DNA from: Acidobacteriaceae bacterium
Lineage (GTDB): Bacteria > Acidobacteriota > Terriglobia > Terriglobales > Acidobacteriaceae
Length of the DNA stretch: 64,000 nucleotides
Assembly: GCA_025355505.1 (NCBI GenBank)
Contig: JANXZM010000017.1
Coordinates: 62,001-126,000 of the forward strand
Direction: 5' to 3'
Shown: one piece after another, positions 62,862 through 64,000 of the stretch
Layout: each line of letters starts with the position of its first letter
Numbering within the stretch: position 1 is the first letter of the stretch
The notes under the pieces: generated by a model
What the model was told of the DNA's origin: nothing
What the model saw: only the letters and a program-made list of their open reading frames with translations
The model's database searches: none
Program-made: the position numbers and the translations under genes

Positions 62862-63860
62862 TTACCACTTCGGCACCTCTTCACTTTTTCCCGAAAACAG
62901 GCTGCGGTAGGCAGCGTCCAGAATGAGCTGGTTCTGCCAGCATTGCTGGCCAGCCACTGGAAACACTTCCCGCCCTTCAACCGCCGCAGCGAAGCTGTCT
63001 ACCTGCCTCGCGTAGGCAAGCTCGTTGGAAACGGTTTCTTCGGCGACCCGTTGTCCATCGCGCCACAGCTCCAGCTTCACTGGCCGTTCCACATTCAGCG
63101 CATCCTCGGCCCGGAGCACGCCGGCGTCACCCACAATCTCCAACGGCGTGCGATAGTGCGCACGAGTTGAAACCACCACCGTGGCCAGCGTCCCCCGCTG
63201 AAACTTCAAAGTCACCACGGCCGCCGCTTCAACGTCTCCCGATTTCTCGTCTGGGCCACCAACCGCGCACACCAGCCGCGGCTCATCCTGCAAGATGTAC
63301 CGCAAGGCATCGATGCAGTGGACGCCCACGTCGGCAATGGGGCCACCTCCCGATATCGATCGGTTGTACAACCATGTTCGGTGGTGGCCTGTCCCGGGAA
63401 ACGAGAACTCAGCTCGCGCAAAGATCGGGCGGCCGATATCGCCCGCCGCGATACGATCGCGAAATCTTGCCGTGCTTTCTTCAAAGCGAAAGACTTGGGC
63501 GACGCCGAGGAGAACGCCTGCACTGCGCGCCGCTTCGACCATCTGGCGGCATTCGTTCGCGTCCATGCCCATCGGCTTCTCGCACAGCACCGGCTTGCCG
63601 GCAGCAACCGCGGTGAGAACATCCCGCAGGTGGCAGGCGTTGGGAGTGGTGACCAGCACGGCATCGACTTCGGGGCAGCGGCTGAGTTCTTCGGTGGAAG
63701 CGAAGATATGCGGGATCGCGTACTGCGCAGCGGCCTCGCGCGCTTTATTGGAGTCCCGGCGCGATAGAGCCACCACTTTGCAATTCCGGGCAAGCGCGAA
63801 ACCCGGCATCAGCCGCCGCACCGCGTGCAGTCCGAAACCTGCGATTCCAAAGCGAATCAT
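62862..63860 (-). CDS. Gfo/Idh/MocA-family oxidoreductase
   Basis: A 332-residue protein with an N-terminal Rossmann domain (FGIAGFGLHAVRRLMPGFA, GIAGFG dinucleotide loop) and the CEKPMGMD motif whose lysine is the catalytic residue. ADVGVHCIDALRYIL and the beta-sheet C-terminal half (250-330) are family-typical. Probably NAD(P)-dependent sugar or inositol dehydrogenase; substrate unknown. The ATG at 63860 was chosen by homology; a GTG at 63884 adds eight residues. Confidence 0.88.
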   Translation of the reverse strand: MIRFGIAGFGLHAVRRLMPGFALARNCKVVALSRRDSNKAREAAAQYAIPHIFASTEELSRCPEVDAVLVTTPNACHLRDVLTAVAAGKPVLCEKPMGMDANECRQMVEAARSAGVLLGVAQVFRFEESTARFRDRIAAGDIGRPIFARAEFSFPGTGHHRTWLYNRSISGGGPIADVGVHCIDALRYILQDEPRLVCAVGGPDEKSGDVEAAAVVTLKFQRGTLATVVVSTRAHYRTPLEIVGDAGVLRAEDALNVERPVKLELWRDGQRVAEETVSNELAYARQVDSFAAAVEGREVFPVAGQQCWQNQLILDAAYRSLFSGKSEEVPKW

Positions 63861-63900
63861 CTGAATTTTACCGGCCTCTCTCACCCGCCTTTTCTAAACT

Positions 63901-64000
63901 CTAGCTGTATGGGTAAAAGACGAAAAACAGCAGCGACAAACCGGTCAACGCCCACAGCGCTGGGCGAACTTCGCTCAAGCGTCCCGAAACCAGCTTGCAA
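63901..64000 (-). CDS. C-terminal end of a membrane protein (5' part outside window)
   Basis: A frame running in from the right edge to a TAG at 63901-63903 gives CKLVSGRLSEVRPALWALTG and LSLLFFVFYPYS, a basic loop followed by one hydrophobic helix at the very end. The layout resembles the C-terminus of polytopic glycosyltransferases or similar; too little is visible to name it. It lies 40 bases upstream of the Gfo/Idh start. Confidence 0.5.
   Translation of the reverse strand, partial: CKLVSGRLSEVRPALWALTGLSLLFFVFYPYS

Noticed and set aside
62604-63170. 188-codon plus-strand frame
   Set aside because: More than half is antisense to the clearly coding Gfo/Idh gene; the rest lacks a ribosome site.

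Overview
The window looks like chromosomal DNA of an acidobacterium of the class Terriglobia (Koribacter or Sulfotelmatobacter-like). This is inferred from the gene families, a high-GC genome, a PEP-CTERM protein, small secreted proteins of types common in that phylum, and several families of short palindromic intergenic repeats. No phage, insertion sequence, plasmid function, CRISPR array or rRNA was seen. One tRNA is present (Arg, CCU).

Layout. (1) 1-8250, minus strand: the 3'-truncated start of an exported amidohydrolase, then a tightly overlapping operon (FAD subunit, fused 2Fe-2S/molybdenum hydroxylase, 6-hydroxynicotinate reductase-like protein, UPF0280 protein, two PF06684 paralogues) that looks like an uncharacterised N-heterocycle pathway. 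(2) 8489-12130: secreted proteins (DUF3617, serine hydrolase, fasciclin, lipoprotein). (3) 12332-13754, minus: DAHP synthase preceded by a leader that encodes an aromatic-rich 30-residue peptide and a terminator hairpin, a probable attenuator; a small Flp pilin gene lies upstream. (4) 13920-27304, minus: complex I operon nuoA-C-D-E-F-G-H-J-K-L-M-N, without nuoB and nuoI. (5) 27464-29168, plus: hypothetical protein, thiS, tRNA-Arg and a small secreted protein. (6) 29373-34620, plus: trehalose cluster containing a trehalose-6-phosphate synthase fused to a membrane sensor/HAMP module, its phosphatase, a DUF5752-like protein and a TreT-like synthase; then a GT2 glycosyltransferase, an aminotransferase, a VOC protein, a mazF/pemK remnant, a YncE-like/phosphoesterase fusion and an M48 protease. 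(7) 42994-56654, mostly minus: small secreted protein, POTRA-only protein coupled to a LysR regulator, malate and isocitrate dehydrogenases, two cyclophilins, an M19 dipeptidase, a P-loop kinase, a DUF5715-like protein, and succinate dehydrogenase (sdhC-A-small ORF-B). (8) 56889-64000: small hypothetical gene, rdgB, polytopic membrane protein, REC-PilZ-PilZ protein, PEP-CTERM protein, Gfo/Idh oxidoreductase and the end of a membrane protein gene.

Together the nuo, mdh, icd and sdh genes give this stretch a central respiratory character: the TCA enzymes supply NADH and quinol to the chain. The trehalose cluster is a stress module with two independent routes to the sugar. The most interesting observations are the aromatic leader peptide, the sensor-coupled trehalose-6-phosphate synthase, an sdhC frame without a standard start codon, an unannotated 56-residue membrane ORF inside the sdh operon, the incomplete nuo operon, and the mazF fragment abutting a repeat. 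All calls come from reading the sequence; no database search or folding program was run.
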